From SZUA-36 sp963774415 (lineage in GTDB: Bacteria > Pseudomonadota > Gammaproteobacteria > Xanthomonadales > SZUA-36), in the NCBI GenBank assembly GCA_963774415.1, contig CAVZEU010000004.1, positions 186,001 through 250,000 of the forward strand: 64,000 bases of DNA, written 5' to 3'. The notes under the pieces are model-generated. The model saw only the letters and a list, made by a program, of their open reading frames with translations. It ran no database searches and was not told the DNA's origin. A program made the translations under genes and the position numbers. The first letter of the stretch is position 1. Each line of letters opens with the position of its first letter. Shown here piece after piece: positions 60,749-64,000 of the stretch.

Positions 60749-61537
60749 ATGAGCAAAGACAAAAAAAGCTTAGACCGCGTGTTTTTCAAAAATCTCGTGG
60801 TGCGCCAGATACGGCAGGACTACCTGGAAAATTTGACGGGTTTTGCCTGGCTGATTCTGCAACCGCTGATCCTGTTGGCCGTCTACGCCTTCGTCTTCAC
60901 CACGATTTTCAAGGCCCGTATACCCGAGGCCGGTGATATCGGTTTCGTGCCGTACCTGGCGGTCGCGTTCTGGCCGTGGACGGCTTTTTCGGAATCGATA
61001 TTGCGGGCCAGCGGCTCCATCACCGGCAACGCCGCGCTGATCGGCAAGGTCGCATTTGCAACGGAGCAGTTGCCGCTGGCCTCGGTGACGGCCACTTTCA
61101 TCATGCACATGATCGGTTTTTTGGCGGTGCTGATTTTTCTGCAGTTAACGGGGACGCCAATCCATTGGTTGTTGCTTGCCGCCGCCGTGCCCGTTTTACT
61201 GTTGATGTGGGTATTTGCCGCCGCCATTACATTGTTGACCAGTTCCATCCAGGTCTTTATCCGCGACGTCGCGCAAATCCTGCCGCCGCTGATCACGTTC
61301 TGGTTCTTTACCTCACCGATCCTTTACAGCACAACCCACTTGCCGCCATCGGTGCGCACGATCGCGAACTGGAACCCGATCGCGTGGTTCGTAGGCCAGT
61401 TACGGCAAACGCTGCTGTTTGGTGAAGTGCGGCTCGACGCCACGGCGCTGGCGATCGCCCTTTTCATCTGCATCTTCGCCTGGCTGGCCCTGCGTTTCTT
61501 CAGGCGCTTTGCCGACCATTTCGAGGATTTTCTCTAG
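60749..61537 (+). CDS. wzm: ABC-2 polysaccharide export permease (Wzm-like)
   Basis: A 262-residue membrane permease with six helices and the ABC-2 layout: an N-terminal amphipathic stretch (VRQIRQDYLENLTGFAWLIL), QPLILLAVYAFVFTTIFKAR, PYLAVAFWPWTAFSESILRA, and C-terminal PITFWFFTSPILYS-like and NWNPIAWFVGQLRQTLLFGE segments. It works with the ATPase 35 bp downstream to export an O-antigen-like glycan across the inner membrane. Confidence 0.9.
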   Translation: MSKDKKSLDRVFFKNLVVRQIRQDYLENLTGFAWLILQPLILLAVYAFVFTTIFKARIPEAGDIGFVPYLAVAFWPWTAFSESILRASGSITGNAALIGKVAFATEQLPLASVTATFIMHMIGFLAVLIFLQLTGTPIHWLLLAAAVPVLLLMWVFAAAITLLTSSIQVFIRDVAQILPPLITFWFFTSPILYSTTHLPPSVRTIANWNPIAWFVGQLRQTLLFGEVRLDATALAIALFICIFAWLALRFFRRFADHFEDFL

Positions 61538-61572
61538 GACGCCATGCGTTCGCATGGTGCTAAGATGCCCTG

Positions 61573-62754
61573 ATGGATACGCTGGTCAAACTGGAGGGGG
61601 TTGCCAAGATCTACCCGCGGGTCAATAAACCCCGCGAGCGCCTGCGTGCGTTCAGGGCCCTGTTGTTCGGCCGCGAACCGGAGCAGGGTGCGCAGGTTCT
61701 GCAAGACATCGATCTCGACGTCGTGCGCGGCCAGTCACTGGGCGTGATCGGCGAGAACGGAGCCGGCAAATCGACACTCCTGAAGATTCTGACCGGCGTC
61801 ATCAAGCCAACCCGCGGCAACGTGACGAGCAATGCCAGGATTGCGGCGCTGCTGGAACTCGGTGCGGGGTTCCAGCCGGATTTCAGCGGTATCGATAATG
61901 TTCGCATGCAGGCGTCGCTGCTGGGGCTGAGCGGCAGGGAACTCGACGAGCGCCTGGACGACATCCTGGAATTCGCCGATATCGGCGATTACATCAACGA
62001 GCCGGTCAAACACTACTCCTCCGGCATGGTGGTCAGGCTCGGCTTCGCCATCGTCACCGCTTGCCGCCCGGAACTGCTGATTACCGACGAGGTCTTGGCC
62101 GTGGGCGATGAATCGTTCCAGAAGAAATGCATCCGCTGGATCGAACGATTCCTCGAGCAGGGCGGCACTTTGCTGCTCGTGTCACACAGCATGTACGTGG
62201 TGCAGAAGCTGTGCCAGAAGGCCGCGTGGATACACGCCGGCAGGATACGCCAGTACGGCGACGTGTTCCCGGTCACCCAGGCCTACCTGGCCTGGCACGA
62301 AAAGCGCAGCGCCAAGGAGAAGGAACTGCGCATCCAGGCGCGCGGAGACGGTGCTTTTTACAACATCAGGCGACTGTCGATCGAGGGCTTTGGCGATGAC
62401 GAGGAACCCGTCGTCGCGATGGGTCAGGACATGCTGGCGGAATTGGTCATCTACGCCCCGGACGACCGCGCGCCGGTCGGCGTGTTCGGTATCGTGCGCG
62501 CGGACGGCACACCCGTTTATGGCGTCGTATCCGACAACGAAGGCGCGAGACCGCAGGGTATCGGCGAACGGCTGTATCGTTTCCGCTTTCGTTTCAGCGC
62601 CATCGACCTGTTGCCGGGCAGCTACAGCTTGCGCGGCCATTCCATGGACCCAGAAGGGGTGCGGGTGTTCGACAGTCGTGAAGTGGCGTTCAGGGTGACC
62701 GGCAACACCAAGGAAGTCGGCTACGTCCGCCTTGCGCATGAATGGCTCGACTAG
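61573..62754 (+). CDS. wzt: ABC polysaccharide export ATPase (Wzt-like) with C-terminal glycan-binding domain
   Basis: A 393-residue ATPase. Walker A is GENGAGKST (60-68); the Q-loop region contains LELGAGFQPDFSGIDNVRMQ, typical of Wzt/TagH; the signature is YSSGMVVRLGFAI; Walker B is PELLITDEVLAVGDESF; the switch His is in LLVSHSMYVV. Residues after about 260 form a Wzt_C-type beta-sandwich (FYNIRRLSIEGFGDDEEPVV) that in known cases recognises the capped glycan terminus. The substrate is not identified. Confidence 0.92.
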   Translation: MDTLVKLEGVAKIYPRVNKPRERLRAFRALLFGREPEQGAQVLQDIDLDVVRGQSLGVIGENGAGKSTLLKILTGVIKPTRGNVTSNARIAALLELGAGFQPDFSGIDNVRMQASLLGLSGRELDERLDDILEFADIGDYINEPVKHYSSGMVVRLGFAIVTACRPELLITDEVLAVGDESFQKKCIRWIERFLEQGGTLLLVSHSMYVVQKLCQKAAWIHAGRIRQYGDVFPVTQAYLAWHEKRSAKEKELRIQARGDGAFYNIRRLSIEGFGDDEEPVVAMGQDMLAELVIYAPDDRAPVGVFGIVRADGTPVYGVVSDNEGARPQGIGERLYRFRFRFSAIDLLPGSYSLRGHSMDPEGVRVFDSREVAFRVTGNTKEVGYVRLAHEWLD

Positions 62755-62793
62755 CTGCCTGCCCACAGGGGCGACCCATTTTGACCGCGGCAC

Positions 62794-62895
62794 GGCTGAC
62801 GGGTCCTCGCGCGCGGGACCGTGCATCCGTCAGGCACGGATGCCGAGCGACCATGGATGGCTTGAGCGTGTCCCGGGCAGAGGCGCCCGTCATCC
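62794..62895 (+). repeat. Family B structured repeat, copy B3
   Basis: Core at 62815-62874 (GGGACCGTGCATCCGTCAGG to GAGCGTGTCCC; one base longer than B1 and B2). The arms at 62794-62819 and 62870-62895 are imperfect inverted repeats sharing TGACGGG/CCCGTCA. The core hairpin GCATCCG/CGGATGC is perfect. It occupies most of the gap between the wzt-like gene and the glycosyltransferase gene. Confidence 0.78.
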
Positions 62896-63006
62896 GGGCG
62901 AGCAAGGCACAAATTTCCAACACGACAATTGCGTTAACCAGGTTTGCTCACAACGCTCCTGGAAATCACGGCCTGTGCGGGTCTTGACTCGCCGCTGGAC
63001 GCCAGA

Positions 63007-63837
63007 ATGACGCTGCCGACCGTTGTCGTTCCAGTGTTCAACGCGCTGGAATACCTCGGGCCCTGCCTCGAGTCGATCGCGCGGACCGTGCCCGAGGAAA
63101 CCCGCGTCGTGCTGATCGACGACGCGTCGACGGACACCGGCGTCAGGTCCCTGCTGGAGGCGTGGGCAAGCCGGTCACCCCGGCGGGAACTGATCGTGCA
63201 CGCCAGCAACCTGGGCTTCGTCGCAAGCGCCAATCACGGTATGCGCCAGGCCGACGGGGACGTCGTGCTGCTCAATTCCGACACGCGGGTTTGCGGCGAC
63301 TGGCTCGGCCGCTTGCAGGCCTGCCTCGATGCAGATGGTTCGATCGCCACGGCGACACCGTGGTCGAATAACGGTGAAATCGTCTCGCTGCCGCGGTTTT
63401 GCCAGCCCAATCCTCCTCCGGACGAACCGGACAGGGTGGCCGCGGCGATTGCATCATGCGGCACGCCGGTTTATCCGCAACTGCCCACGGCCGTCGGCTT
63501 TTGCATGGCCATCGCGGCGAGGGCGATCAGGCGGGTCGGGCTGTTCGACGAGCAGGCCTTCGGCCACGGCTACGGCGAGGAGAATGATTTCTGCCTGCGC
63601 GCGGCCGGCAAAGGTTTGCGCAACGTGTTGTGTGATGACGCCTACGTCGTCCACGCCGGCGGTGCATCCTTCGGCCCGCTCGGCTTGAAACCGGATGCCG
63701 GGAGCATGCAGCGCCTCCTGCGCAAGCACCCCGGCTACCGGCAAGCGGTCGAAGATTTCATCAGGACCGATCCGCTGGCCGGGCGCAGAGGGGAAATTCT
63801 GGGCTGCCTGGAGCGTTCAGCGATCATATTGCGGTAG
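63007..63837 (+). CDS. Family 2 glycosyltransferase
   Basis: A 276-residue GT-A glycosyltransferase. TVVVPVFNALEYLGPCLESI and VVLIDDASTD form the nucleotide-binding start; VVLLNSDTRVCGDWLGRL holds the DxD-equivalent (SDT). The acceptor part has FDEQAFGHGYGEENDFCLRA, typical of GT2 rhamnosyl-like enzymes of glycan synthesis. ATG 63007 is chosen because the domain begins there; the frame is open upstream to a TTG at 62944. Neighbouring exporter genes point to the same exported glycan. Confidence 0.87.
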   Translation: MTLPTVVVPVFNALEYLGPCLESIARTVPEETRVVLIDDASTDTGVRSLLEAWASRSPRRELIVHASNLGFVASANHGMRQADGDVVLLNSDTRVCGDWLGRLQACLDADGSIATATPWSNNGEIVSLPRFCQPNPPPDEPDRVAAAIASCGTPVYPQLPTAVGFCMAIAARAIRRVGLFDEQAFGHGYGEENDFCLRAAGKGLRNVLCDDAYVVHAGGASFGPLGLKPDAGSMQRLLRKHPGYRQAVEDFIRTDPLAGRRGEILGCLERSAIILR

Positions 63838-63870
63838 AATCCTGTTGGTATTAAGCACAGGTCACCACAT

Positions 63871-64000
63871 TTGTCCGATTCACTGGAATTCACAGGTGAG
63901 CGCTTCACGCCGGAATGCCAACGGGAAATCTGGTATGAGCACTTTCACCGCTACGCACTCGCGGCGCGCTGGTGCGCCGGCGCCGATGTGCTGGATGCCG
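63871..64000 (+). CDS. SAM-dependent methyltransferase (5' part; runs off window)
   Basis: The first 43 residues of a class I methyltransferase: TTG 63871 start, then SLEFTGERFTPECQREIWYE, HFHRYALAARWCAGADVLDA. The GERF-P-E start, the WYEHFHRYALA segment and the VLDA beginning of motif I are typical of methyltransferases in polysaccharide clusters, where they may modify or cap the glycan. AGGT lies about 8 nt before the TTG. The rest is outside the window. Confidence 0.75.
   Translation, partial: MSDSLEFTGERFTPECQREIWYEHFHRYALAARWCAGADVLDA

Overview
The window is chromosomal DNA from a GC-rich gammaproteobacterium. The evidence is gene order. zapA, 6S RNA and a 5-formyl-THF cyclo-ligase gene lie together, next to ygfB-pepP-ubiH-ubiI. 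Other gammaproteobacterial neighbourhoods present are holD-rimI, pepA/holC/valS, lptF-lptG and xerD-dsbC. The type II secretion locus runs E-F-G-H-I-J-K-L-M-N/C-D, which is the order of the Xanthomonas xps cluster. Ubiquinone hydroxylases and a c-type cytochrome indicate a respiring cell. I do not assign a genus.

Layout. 1-4000 (minus): a compact operon for a biotin-dependent, probably Na+-pumping glutaconyl-CoA decarboxylase, followed by a glutaryl-CoA-dehydrogenase-like flavoprotein. 4185-7130 (minus): a membrane protein, an L-2-hydroxyglutarate oxidase-like enzyme, an NsrR-like Rrf2 regulator without cysteines, a small cytochrome c and a small exported protein. 7263-9855 (minus): rpiA, an EVE protein, 5-FCL, 6S RNA, zapA and a coiled-coil protein. 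10041-20163: ygfB, pepP, ubiH, ubiI, cysK, oxyR (minus), a START-like protein, trpS and mscS. 20887-30262: proS, a DUF4124 protein, pssA, holD-like, rimI, valS, holC and pepA. 30618-33263: lptF and lptG, then an RDD protein. 33439-38545: a TtpC-type TonB energising system. 38575-44550: xerD, dsbC and purL. 44608-56388: a possible exosortase-H-associated membrane protein and a complete Xps-type type II secretion operon. 56392-59672: a lipoprotein and two secreted proteins. 59763-64000: a parvulin, an ABC O-antigen/polysaccharide exporter (Wzm/Wzt), a glycosyltransferase and the start of a methyltransferase.

The least expected content is non-coding. Two families of dispersed, strongly self-complementary elements occupy intergenic gaps. 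Family A (four copies, 231-256 bp) has terminal inverted repeats that differ between copies but stay matched within each copy. It also has internal helices whose two strands change together. Each of its three loci begins exactly on the TAG stop codon of the upstream gene. At pepP-ubiH two copies form an exact 254-bp tandem duplication, and the start codon of ubiH lies in the next repeat edge. Family B (three copies) has a conserved 59-60 bp core between copy-specific inverted arms. Three of the five loci lie between convergent genes.
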